From positions 38,918 to 102,917 of the forward strand of contig NZ_JAUZQF010000032.1 of assembly GCF_030718205.1 (NCBI RefSeq): a stretch of 64,000 nt of DNA, written 5' to 3'. Both the position numbers and the translations under genes were made by a program. Under the pieces are notes generated by a model, which ran no database searches, was not told the origin of the DNA, and saw only the letters and a program-made list of their open reading frames with translations. The stretch is from Nonomuraea turcica (lineage in GTDB: Bacteria > Actinomycetota > Actinomycetes > Streptosporangiales > Streptosporangiaceae). This document shows positions 1 to 7,513 of this stretch, one piece after another (position 1 is the stretch's first letter; the number at the start of each line of letters is the position of its first letter).

Positions 1-2
1 CG

Positions 3-263
3 TTGTTCGGGGTGTGCCTGGGGGCGGGCAAGCTGATGCGCGCGCGGCTCGGGGTCGTGACGACGGGAGGCGGGTGGCTGCTGGTGACGATGCCGTTCGC
101 GCTGGAGCTGGGATCCGGTGACCTCGTGATCGCGCACGGCGTTGCCGGCTACCTCTACCTGTACGGGGGGCTCGTAGCTCTCGTTGTGGCCTACTTGCTT
201 TCGCCCTCGTCCGGTGGGGAATCGTGGCTTCTGCGGGGGTATTCTCCAAAGAATCCGATGTAG
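3..263 (+). CDS. DUF6113-like membrane protein, C-terminal part
   Basis: Only the C-terminal 86 residues are in the window; the reading frame is open to the left edge. Two to three hydrophobic segments are visible (about residues 18-36 and 42-65), followed by a short polar tail ending GYSPKNPM. This matches small actinobacterial membrane proteins of the DUF6113 type, which in many genomes lie between mshB and fdxA; the synteny further right (fdxA, dapC) agrees. The function is unknown. The end overlaps the flavin reductase start by 40 bases, so the two are probably co-transcribed. Confidence 0.6.
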   Translation: MFGVCLGAGKLMRARLGVVTTGGGWLLVTMPFALELGSGDLVIAHGVAGYLYLYGGLVALVVAYLLSPSSGGESWLLRGYSPKNPM

Positions 264-775
264 CGGCATACAGTGACTTCGTGCATTCGATAGAGCGGCC
301 TGTGGACCCTGAGGCATATCGCAAGGTCGTCGGCCGCTTCGCCACCGGAGTCGCGATCGTCACGACCAGGCTCGGCGGCATCGATCACGCGATGACGGTG
401 AATTCCTTCACCTCTGTTTCGCTCGAACCGCTGCTCGTGTTGTTCTGCGCCGAGAAGGTGGCCCGCTTCCACGACGTGGTGCTGGAGACGAGGGTGTGGG
501 GGGTGTCCGTGCTGCCTGTCTCGATGGAGGACGCCTCACGGTTCTTCGCGCATCGGGGGCGGCCGTTGAACGGGCAGCTCACCAAGTGGGCGCACCATCG
601 CGGGCATTCGGGGGTGGCGTTGTTCGACGAGGCGATCGCCACGCTGGAGTGCACGACGACGGATGTCCATGAGGGTGGAGACCATTCGATCGTGGTGGGC
701 GAGGTGACCGCGATGGGTACGCCGTCCGAGGAGGCGCCGCTCATGTACCACGAGGGGCGCTACAAGCGCCTCTAG
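224..775 (+). CDS. Flavin reductase domain protein
   Basis: A 183-residue protein of the flavin reductase-like, FMN-binding split-barrel family, which supplies reduced flavin to a partner monooxygenase or acts as an NAD(P)H:flavin oxidoreductase. The family's N-terminal signature is visible as YRKVVGRFATGVAIVTT (about residues 32-48), followed by the MTVNSFTSVSLEPLLVLF block (about 57-74) that contacts flavin, and a C-terminal YHEGRYKRL. The GTG start at 224 has a GGTGGGGA ribosome site just upstream and lies inside the preceding membrane gene. The substrate and partner oxygenase cannot be told from sequence, and no oxygenase gene is adjacent. Confidence 0.85.
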   Translation: MASAGVFSKESDVAAYSDFVHSIERPVDPEAYRKVVGRFATGVAIVTTRLGGIDHAMTVNSFTSVSLEPLLVLFCAEKVARFHDVVLETRVWGVSVLPVSMEDASRFFAHRGRPLNGQLTKWAHHRGHSGVALFDEAIATLECTTTDVHEGGDHSIVVGEVTAMGTPSEEAPLMYHEGRYKRL

Positions 776-950
776 TGCTGTCGGAGGCGGCCTTCGCCCC
801 ATCGGCGCCCTGTCCGCCGCGGCGAGGGCGAAGACAACGACGCTGATCAGGATCGCCAAGGCGTTGAGCGGGCTCGGCGTGCGGGTGCTGTCGCCGCGCG
901 GGTGCTGCCACCTGCTGTCGCCGCGCGAGCGGGCGGTGTCTGGGCATGAG

Positions 951-978
951 CCGGGCCAGGCACGGTGGCCTGGCCCGG
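951..978. terminator. Perfect 11-bp hairpin between convergent genes
   Basis: Bases 951-961 (CCGGGCCAGGC) pair perfectly with 968-978 (GCCTGGCCCGG) around a 6-base loop. It lies between the stop of the flavin reductase and the stop of the minus-strand Thr-rich protein, so it can serve as a bidirectional terminator. There is no T-run, as is common in actinomycetes. The rest of 776-1004 shows no gene. Confidence 0.6.
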
Positions 979-1004
979 TCAGACGGTCGGTCGTAACTCC
1001 ACTG

Positions 1005-1913
1005 TCACTGAGCGGGAGTGGTGACCGTTCCCGTCGGTGTCGCGGTCGGTGTCTCCGTCGGGACGTCGGTCGGTGTCGTCGGCGGTGGCGCCGTGTCCGT
1101 CGGGGGCTCCGAGGGCTGCTCCGGCGCCGGGCAGACGGGGATCTCCGTGGGAGTCACCGTCGGCGGCAGCGTGTCCGTCGGGGTTCCTGTCGGGGTTTCG
1201 GTAGGCGTGTCCGTCGGAGTGGTTGTCGCCGTTTCCGTCGGAGTCACGGTCGGGGTCGGCGTCTCGGTCGGTGTGGTCGGTGGCGTCTCTGTCGGGGTCA
1301 CCGTCGCCGTCGGCGTGTCCGTGGGGACGTCGGTCGGCGTGGCGGTGTCCGTCGGTGCGGGCTGGCAGGTGACCGTCACCGTCGGACCTGGCTCGGTGAC
1401 CGTGACCGTGGGGCCCGGCTCCGTGACCGTGACGGTCGGCAGAGGCGTCATGGCGACGGCGGGCTCACCACGCTTCTTGTACGAGCCCCAGCCCAGTCGC
1501 TTGATGGATTGTGCTGTTCCTTCGGTTACCGGGATGTCCGCGCTCGCGGTCTTGCACGACCTTCGCTTGCACACTTTCTGCTTGACGCTGAAGATGGCGG
1601 CCCCGGTGTACTCAATGGAGACGTCCAGGTAGGACGTGCCTCTCCTCTTGACCACCGCCGTCGTGACGACGTAGTCCTCGGCTGGTGGAGCCTCGGTGGG
1701 AGTGGGGGCCGGCGGCGTCTCAGTGGGAGTGGGCGGCGGCGGCGTCTCCGTGGGAGAAGCAGTCGGAGTCGCGGCGGCTAAAGCCACTCGCCCATCGGCA
1801 GACGTGTCAGAGAATCGTAGGGGATCGGACGTTGACGTCTGGGTGATCGCGACTCCGCCGGCTCCTGCCAGTGCGACGGTGCCGAGCAGCGCGCCCAGGA
1901 GAGAGAATCTCAT
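1005..1913 (-). CDS. Secreted Thr/Pro-rich repeat protein
   Basis: A 302-residue exported protein. The ATG at 1913 gives a clean signal peptide (MRFSLLGALLGTVALAGAGG); an upstream in-frame start at 1967 would bury it. After the signal comes a Thr/Pro linker, then a compact segment of about 75 residues containing the pair KVCKRRSCK, whose two cysteines could form a disulfide. Three TVTVTEPGP-type units follow, and then a long array of TPTET/TPTDT/TPTVTPTE units to the C-terminus. Such tracts are typical of extended, often O-mannosylated cell-wall stalks in actinomycetes. There is no sortase motif and no transmembrane anchor. No function is recognised. Confidence 0.7.
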   Translation of the reverse strand: MRFSLLGALLGTVALAGAGGVAITQTSTSDPLRFSDTSADGRVALAAATPTASPTETPPPPTPTETPPAPTPTEAPPAEDYVVTTAVVKRRGTSYLDVSIEYTGAAIFSVKQKVCKRRSCKTASADIPVTEGTAQSIKRLGWGSYKKRGEPAVAMTPLPTVTVTEPGPTVTVTEPGPTVTVTCQPAPTDTATPTDVPTDTPTATVTPTETPPTTPTETPTPTVTPTETATTTPTDTPTETPTGTPTDTLPPTVTPTEIPVCPAPEQPSEPPTDTAPPPTTPTDVPTETPTATPTGTVTTPAQ

Positions 1914-1988
1914 AATCCTGCTCTTGTAGGAGATTTCAGGACCCTGGCCATTATTCCGACATGTCAAGATTGGTCAAGACTGAGACGC

Positions 1989-2414
1989 ATGGACAGGCGC
2001 TTTCGGTTCCGGCGCGTGGCGAACTTCATCAACCTCGCCACTCCGCTCGGTTTGCTGATCTCGATCATCGGTGGCGCCACCCGCCGACCCGGCCCCGACG
2101 GCCTCATCCTCGCCTTCGGCTACCGCTACCGCTTCCCCATCGCGGGGGCGTTCACCGTAGGGAACGTCGTCCTGACCAGGTGGGACTCGCTCAGTGACCG
2201 TCTCGTCCTGCACGAGGGGCGGCACGCCACCCAGTGGGCATGGTGCCTCGGGCTGCCCATGCTGCCGCTCTACCTCCTGGCGATGTTGGTCTCGGTTCTG
2301 ATGTGCGGGCACCAGGCGACGTACAACATCTTCGAGCGCCTGGCCGATCTGGAGGACGGCGGTTATCCCCGTGCGCAGTTGTGGTGGCGAAGGGGCGGCG
2401 GCAGCCCAGGTTGA
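1989..2414 (+). CDS. Small membrane protein with HExxH motif
   Basis: A 141-residue protein with an ATG start at 1989. It has a basic N-terminus, a hydrophobic stretch at about residues 13-28, a middle domain, and a second hydrophobic segment at about 88-106. Between them is the sequence LHEGRHATQW, in which HEGRH fits the HExxH zinc-metallopeptidase pattern, followed directly by the second membrane segment. It is far shorter than known membrane metalloproteases and no third metal ligand is obvious, so peptidase activity is a guess. No family was recognised. Its start lies only 75 bases from the divergent Thr-rich secreted protein. Confidence 0.6.
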   Translation: MDRRFRFRRVANFINLATPLGLLISIIGGATRRPGPDGLILAFGYRYRFPIAGAFTVGNVVLTRWDSLSDRLVLHEGRHATQWAWCLGLPMLPLYLLAMLVSVLMCGHQATYNIFERLADLEDGGYPRAQLWWRRGGGSPG

Positions 2415-2487
2415 CAGCCTTCAGTCAAGTTGATGCTCGGATCAGGGAGCCCGGCTGGAGTCGTGGGCTGGAGGAGCCGCCGGACCG

Positions 2488-3348
2488 TCAGGACGCTGTG
2501 GGTCTACGGTCGGCGTCCCCGGACTGCCATTGTTTGAGCCGACCGAGCGTGAGGACGCCGACGGCCAGGCCGGAGATCGCGCCGGCACAGAGCAACGACG
2601 CCGTCGACGGGCTCACGAGCGTGACACCGGCCAGGGCGAGGGCGGACACGATGGCGGCGAACATGACGTAGGTCCAGGTCGCCATGCGCACCAGGCGCAG
2701 GCGCACATCTTCTGGGTGCGGTGTGCGGGCCAGCAGCCAGGCCAATGCGGGCAGGAGCAGGACTCCGTGCATGAACACGGCATGGGCCGGTTTCAGCGTG
2801 ACGGCCACCGTGTACGCGAGCTGCTGGTTGCCCGTCACCACCTCGACCACCCCGCGAGCGATCATCACGGCGCCGAAGACCATGGCCGCCAGTAAGGTGG
2901 CGAAGCCCGCCCGCACGGCCAGGCGCATGCTGGGCGCGAGGCCGGGGCCCGCGCGGAAGGCGGCGACCGTCATGGCGACAGCGACGGCGACGAGCACCCC
3001 GCCGCCCGCCGCCAGGGTCCTCGCGATGGCCGCGTCGACTGCGGTCTCCATGTTGAAGTGCGACGGGACGCCGCGCCACGCCTGGAGGGTGATCAGGGCG
3101 ACCTCCACCGTCGAGGCGATCGCGAAGGCGCCGACCCAGAGCGGGCGGGCGCGGATCCGTACGAACTGAGAGACCCAGGTCAGGGTCAGGACACTCAGGC
3201 CGAACGACACGCCGAACGTGAACGGCTTGCGCCACGACACCGCCCCCTCCCACGGCCCGCCGTCCACGACGAACACGCCCAGGTGGACGAGGCCTGTGAG
3301 CACGAGCAGGAGCCCAACGAGATACCACAGGCGATTCATACGCGTCAT
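2488..3348 (-). CDS. Polytopic integral membrane protein, unknown function
   Basis: About 286 residues from the ATG at 3348 (a second ATG at 3339 is equally possible; neither has a strong ribosome site). Seven to eight hydrophobic helices cover almost the whole length, with conserved-looking polar loops SWRKPFTFG after the first helix and PSHFNMET near residue 110. Proteins of this type are annotated only as hypothetical membrane proteins in actinomycetes. The C-terminal tail is short and polar. It is co-oriented with the upstream amidase gene, 70 bases away. Confidence 0.65.
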   Translation of the reverse strand: MTRMNRLWYLVGLLLVLTGLVHLGVFVVDGGPWEGAVSWRKPFTFGVSFGLSVLTLTWVSQFVRIRARPLWVGAFAIASTVEVALITLQAWRGVPSHFNMETAVDAAIARTLAAGGGVLVAVAVAMTVAAFRAGPGLAPSMRLAVRAGFATLLAAMVFGAVMIARGVVEVVTGNQQLAYTVAVTLKPAHAVFMHGVLLLPALAWLLARTPHPEDVRLRLVRMATWTYVMFAAIVSALALAGVTLVSPSTASLLCAGAISGLAVGVLTLGRLKQWQSGDADRRPTAS

Positions 3349-3418
3349 GCTGACAGCCGGACCCCGCCGCGCGCGTCGGCCCACGGTTTGGATCGTGACT
3401 ACGACCCCGGTCGTACGT

Positions 3419-5938
3419 TCAGGGCGTCAGCCTGAGGGTGTGCGCGGCGGCCTTCTTGACCGACTCCGGTGTGGAGCTCATCGGCAGCAGGTCGCCCCTG
3501 GCCCACACCTCCGCCTGGTCCCAGTAGTTGTCGTGGAAGGCATGCCCGGAAGCGCCCGTCAGGTTGATCCATTGGGAGGCGTCCAGGTCGGACAGATCGA
3601 CGATCATGCGCATCGACGGCACGGCGCTGACCGTGTAGTCCCTCTGAACGTTCCAACCCGTGGCGTTCAGCGCGTCCTTGCTCCCCGCCACGGCGAACGG
3701 GCCGCGGTTGAACAGCCACTCGACCGGCGCGATCCCCGAGGTCCCCAGCGAGCCGTTGACCAGCTCCAGCTGGTGCAGGTCGCCCCACCGCCACGCGCCG
3801 GCGTCCGTCCCGAGCCGTTCCGACAGCTCGTGGTAGGCCGACGCCATTGCCTGCCGCAGGATGTCGTCACGCTTCTCCGTATGGTTCTTCGTGGTCACGT
3901 CATCCCAGAAGGGGTCGTCCGGGAGTTGGAGCAGGCGCCTGATCACCTCGTACCAGCGGTCGCCTCCGGCCGGCCTGGCCCCCTCCGGCAGCTCGTCGTT
4001 GAACGTCAGCACGAGCAGCTGCCGCCAGACCGCGTTGAAGAACGCGGCGGGTGCGGAATCGGCGCTCTGCGTGCCGTCCCACGCCTTCAGCAGCTCCCTG
4101 GCCTGAGCGCTCGGGCCCGCCAGGTCCACCTCCATCAGCGCCGGCACCAGCGTGTCCGCGAAGCCGTTGTGGGTGTCCTGCTGGATCCGGGACATGGTCG
4201 CCGCGTCGACCTTGCCCTTCTCGATCGCGTCCTTGACGAGGTCGCGGATACGCTCGGAGCGGTAGCCGTGCGCCCAGTCCGCGGTCAGCAGCGGCCGGTA
4301 GCGCCTGGGGTCGATGACCGCGTTGTTCGCCGTCACGATGAAACCGTCCGCCGGGTCCTCCACTGACGGCAGCTGGTCGTACGGGATGGGCGCCGCCCTC
4401 CAGTCGTACTCGCCCGTCCACCCGGGGACGGGCCAGGTGCCGTCGCCTTTCTGGCGTACGGGGATACGCCCGGGCGCCTGGTAGCCGATCTTGCCCGTGG
4501 TGTCGGCGTACACCAGGTTCTGCGCGGGCACGTCGAACAGCGCCGCCGCGGCCTTGAACTCCTGCCAGTCGGCGGCCTTGTCCAACGCGAAGATCGCGTC
4601 GGCGCTTTTGCCAGGGGTCAGCGCCGTCCACTGCAGCGCGACCGCGTTCGCCTCGCCGGTGGGCTTGGCGTCACCGATCACCTCGTTGATCAGCGGGCCG
4701 TGCACGGTGCTCCGCACGGTGATCGTGACGGGGGAGCCGCCGGCCACCTTGATCTGCTCCTGCCTGGTTTCCAGCTTCAGCTGCTCGCCCTTGTGCAGGT
4801 ACGTGTCGCCGTCCACCTTCTCCAGGAACAGGTCGGCCACGTCGGGACCCAGGTTCGTGAAACCCCACGCGATCTTGTCCGTGTGCCCGATGATCACGCC
4901 GGGAACGCCGGAGAAGGTGAACCCCGTGACGTCGAACGGGCACTCCTCGGAGACCTTCCTGCAGTGCAGCCCCGCCTGGTACCAGACGGACGGCATCTGC
5001 GGGGACAGGTGCGGGTCGTTGGCCAGCAGCGGCTTGCCACTGGCGGTGTGCGCGCCGGAGATCACCCACGAGTTCGACCCGACACCCTCGCGGTCCTCGG
5101 TGCCCATCGTGCTCGGCACGGCGTCCATCGTCGCGGCCGCCTGGGTCAGCGCGCCGACGCCGGCGCGCAGCCGCGGCTCGGCTCGCTGGTTGAAGCGGTC
5201 CTCATCGATGGTGCCCTCGGTGACGATCGGGGAGTGGCGGTCGTACGGGTAGCCGGGGTAGAGCTGCTCGACCCGCTCCCTGGGCAGCGTGGCGGCGATC
5301 AGCGCCCGGTCGATCTCGTCCTCCATGTTGGAGCGCAGGTCCCAGGCCATGGCCTTCAGCCAGGAGAGGGAGTCGACCGCGGTCCACGGCTCCGGCTGGT
5401 AGGCGCTGTTCTGGAGCTTCAGAACGGAGTATTCGAGGCTGCGATCAGAGGCGTTGGGGTTGGCGCTGAGCCAGGCGTTCACACCCTTGGCGTACGCGTT
5501 GAGGTAGTCCTGGGTCGGCTTGGCCAGCTCGGGCAGCTCCTGTTCGGCGACCCTGCGCCAGCCCATGGTCCTGAGCGCCTTGTCCGTGCCGAGGGTGGAC
5601 GCGCCGAAGAGCTCCGAGAGGCGGCCCGCGGTCATATGGCGGCGGAAGTCCATCTCGTAGAAGCGGTCCTGGGCGTGGACGAACCCTTGGGCCATGAAGA
5701 GGTCGGCGGCGCTGCCGGCGTAGATATGGGGGACTCCCCATTTATCGCGAGAAATCTCTACATCGTCGGATAACCCGGGTAGTCGCAACGATCCATCCAC
5801 CTGCGGGAACGACTTCCGCACGGTGTAGACGACGACCCCTGCCAGCACGAGGGCCAGGGCGAGAAGAACGGTCAACACCCGAGCGAACCACCGCAACGGC
5901 CGCGGCATCCACGCATAGGGCCTCACCGGCACCTCCAT
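3419..5938 (-). CDS. Penicillin acylase family protein, membrane-anchored
   Basis: An 839-residue N-terminal-nucleophile hydrolase. Residues about 15-40 form one hydrophobic helix after a basic start, so the enzyme is tethered outside the membrane. The alpha-chain region (SRDKWGVPHIYA, then FVHAQDRFYEMDFRR) is typical of penicillin/acyl-homoserine-lactone acylases. The autoprocessing site is GVGSNSWVISG, with Ser at about residue 288 becoming the beta-chain N-terminal nucleophile after cleavage of the Gly-Ser bond; NDPHL follows as expected. Length fits the family. The members hydrolyse amide bonds of beta-lactam side chains, N-acyl homoserine lactones or other acylated amines; the substrate here is unknown. 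No quorum-sensing genes are nearby. Confidence 0.9.
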   Translation of the reverse strand: MEVPVRPYAWMPRPLRWFARVLTVLLALALVLAGVVVYTVRKSFPQVDGSLRLPGLSDDVEISRDKWGVPHIYAGSAADLFMAQGFVHAQDRFYEMDFRRHMTAGRLSELFGASTLGTDKALRTMGWRRVAEQELPELAKPTQDYLNAYAKGVNAWLSANPNASDRSLEYSVLKLQNSAYQPEPWTAVDSLSWLKAMAWDLRSNMEDEIDRALIAATLPRERVEQLYPGYPYDRHSPIVTEGTIDEDRFNQRAEPRLRAGVGALTQAAATMDAVPSTMGTEDREGVGSNSWVISGAHTASGKPLLANDPHLSPQMPSVWYQAGLHCRKVSEECPFDVTGFTFSGVPGVIIGHTDKIAWGFTNLGPDVADLFLEKVDGDTYLHKGEQLKLETRQEQIKVAGGSPVTITVRSTVHGPLINEVIGDAKPTGEANAVALQWTALTPGKSADAIFALDKAADWQEFKAAAALFDVPAQNLVYADTTGKIGYQAPGRIPVRQKGDGTWPVPGWTGEYDWRAAPIPYDQLPSVEDPADGFIVTANNAVIDPRRYRPLLTADWAHGYRSERIRDLVKDAIEKGKVDAATMSRIQQDTHNGFADTLVPALMEVDLAGPSAQARELLKAWDGTQSADSAPAAFFNAVWRQLLVLTFNDELPEGARPAGGDRWYEVIRRLLQLPDDPFWDDVTTKNHTEKRDDILRQAMASAYHELSERLGTDAGAWRWGDLHQLELVNGSLGTSGIAPVEWLFNRGPFAVAGSKDALNATGWNVQRDYTVSAVPSMRMIVDLSDLDASQWINLTGASGHAFHDNYWDQAEVWARGDLLPMSSTPESVKKAAAHTLRLTP

Positions 5939-6123
5939 CTTGCCGAAACTGGCACTAAGTCTGACAGCCCGCGATCACTGCTCCAGCCGACTTCACGGGC
6001 CTTCGCAGGCGACTTTGAGGTGGCGGTCACAGGAGGCTGCCGAGGTCTCACCCGCCGTAGACGGTTGGGGTCATGAACAGCCCGGCGGCGCACGGTGATG
6101 CGGCGAGCGGCGGTAAGGGTGGG

Positions 6124-7479
6124 TCAGGTCCAGGTTTGGCCGTCGGGGGTGTCAGAGACGCGGACCCCCAGAGCGGACAGTTCGTCCCGGAGGCGATCAG
6201 CCTCCTTCCAGTCCATCGCCTCGCGCGCCCGGGCCCTCGCCTCCAGGAGTTCCCCCGCCCCCGGGGGCAGCACGCGCACCTTGCCGATGTCCGTGGACAG
6301 ATCCAGCCCGAGCACCTGGTCCAGGTGCAGAAATGATTCGAACTTGGCCCCCGGGGCCACCGACTCGTCCCGCTCCAGCTCCCGCAGCACCCGCAAGGCC
6401 TCGGGCGTGTCCAGGTCGTCGGCGAAGGCGGCCTCCACCCGCTCCACGTACGTGGACGCCATCGGCGCGCTGGGCGACTCGGCCCACTCGGCCACGCGCG
6501 TCCGCCACCGCCGCACCGTGCGATCGGCCGCTCGCAGCGTGTCCCACGTCAGGTTCATCTGCTGCCGGTAGCGGTGCTCCATGAACGCCATCCGCACGGC
6601 GAGCGGATCGAGCCCGGCCGCCACCACGTCGGACAGCAGCACCACGTTGCCCGTCGACTTCGCCATCTTGCGCCCGTCGAACAGCAGGTGCTCCCCGTGC
6701 ACCCAGTGCCGTACGACCTCCTGCCCCGCCGCCGCGTTGGACTGGGCCCGTTCGTCCTCGTGGTGGGGGAAGCGCAGGTCGATCCCGCCGGTGTGGAGGT
6801 CGAAGGGCGCCCCGAGGTAGCGCAGCGACATGGCCGAGCACTCGACGTGCCACCCCGGGAACCCCCGCCCCCACGGAGCCTCCCAGGTCAGCTCGCCTTC
6901 GGCGGGCTTCCACAGGGCCCAGTCGGCGTGGAAGCGCTTGCGCGGGTCGACGGTGTCCACGCGGTGGGCCGGCTTCAGTGCATCCAGGCGATTTCCAGAA
7001 ATTTCGCCGTAGGTGGGAAATGTCCGTACGTCAAAGAACACCGATCCGTCCGGCACCACATACGCGTGCTCCTTCTCGATCAGCTTGGTGATCAGCTCGA
7101 TCATCAGCTCGATCGTCTCGCTCGCGCGCGGCGTATGCTCCGGCGGACGGAGGTTGAGCGCGGCGGTGTCGGACCTGAAGGCGTCCTCGTAGAAGCGCGC
7201 CAGCTCCCGCACGGAGCGCCCTTCGGCCTGCGCCTCCGCCACGACCTTGTCGACCCCGGAGTCGGTCAGGTGGCCGACGTCGGTGATGTTCTGGCAGGCC
7301 AGCACGCGCGTCCGCCGCCGCTCGAGCACCCGCCTGATCAGGTCGGACAGCAGGTAGGTGCGCAGGTTGCCCACATGCGCGTAGCGGTAGACCGTCGGCC
7401 CGCAGGTGTAGATCCGCGCCGCCCGCCCGAAGGTGAGCTCCTCGACCTGCCTGGTCCGCGTGTCGTAGATCCGCAACAT
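6124..7479 (-). CDS. cysS: Cysteine--tRNA ligase
   Basis: A 451-residue class I aminoacyl-tRNA synthetase that charges tRNA-Cys. Visible: the zinc-binding YTCGPTVY block with the HIGH-type motif HVGN (about residues 24-38), GWHVECSAMS and HHEDERAQS supplying the other zinc ligands, and a KMSKS-type loop written KMAKSTGN. The C-terminal anticodon-binding tail ends in the usual D-x-P-x-G-x-x-W form. The N-terminus and the tail argue against MshC, the mycothiol-pathway paralogue. It lies 34 bases downstream of the paralogue-helicase-paralogue cassette on the same strand and may be the last gene of that transcript. Whether it is the only cysS of the genome or a second copy cannot be seen here. 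Confidence 0.88.
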   Translation of the reverse strand: MLRIYDTRTRQVEELTFGRAARIYTCGPTVYRYAHVGNLRTYLLSDLIRRVLERRRTRVLACQNITDVGHLTDSGVDKVVAEAQAEGRSVRELARFYEDAFRSDTAALNLRPPEHTPRASETIELMIELITKLIEKEHAYVVPDGSVFFDVRTFPTYGEISGNRLDALKPAHRVDTVDPRKRFHADWALWKPAEGELTWEAPWGRGFPGWHVECSAMSLRYLGAPFDLHTGGIDLRFPHHEDERAQSNAAAGQEVVRHWVHGEHLLFDGRKMAKSTGNVVLLSDVVAAGLDPLAVRMAFMEHRYRQQMNLTWDTLRAADRTVRRWRTRVAEWAESPSAPMASTYVERVEAAFADDLDTPEALRVLRELERDESVAPGAKFESFLHLDQVLGLDLSTDIGKVRVLPPGAGELLEARARAREAMDWKEADRLRDELSALGVRVSDTPDGQTWT

Positions 7480-7513
7480 CTCCCGAGCCTAACCGACCCC
7501 GGACAGCCGCAGC

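Noticed and set aside
864..1781. Long plus-strand frame opposite the Thr-rich protein, Arg-rich product
   Set aside because: Antisense to a signal-peptide protein with clear TPTxTPTE repeats; the Arg-rich product is the usual shadow of a GC-rich repeat gene.
6124..7479. MshC (mycothiol ligase) as identity of the CysS-like gene
   Set aside because: It lacks the MshC-type N-terminal extension and has the full CysRS tail ending in D-x-P-x-G-x-x-W; nearby genes are not for mycothiol synthesis.
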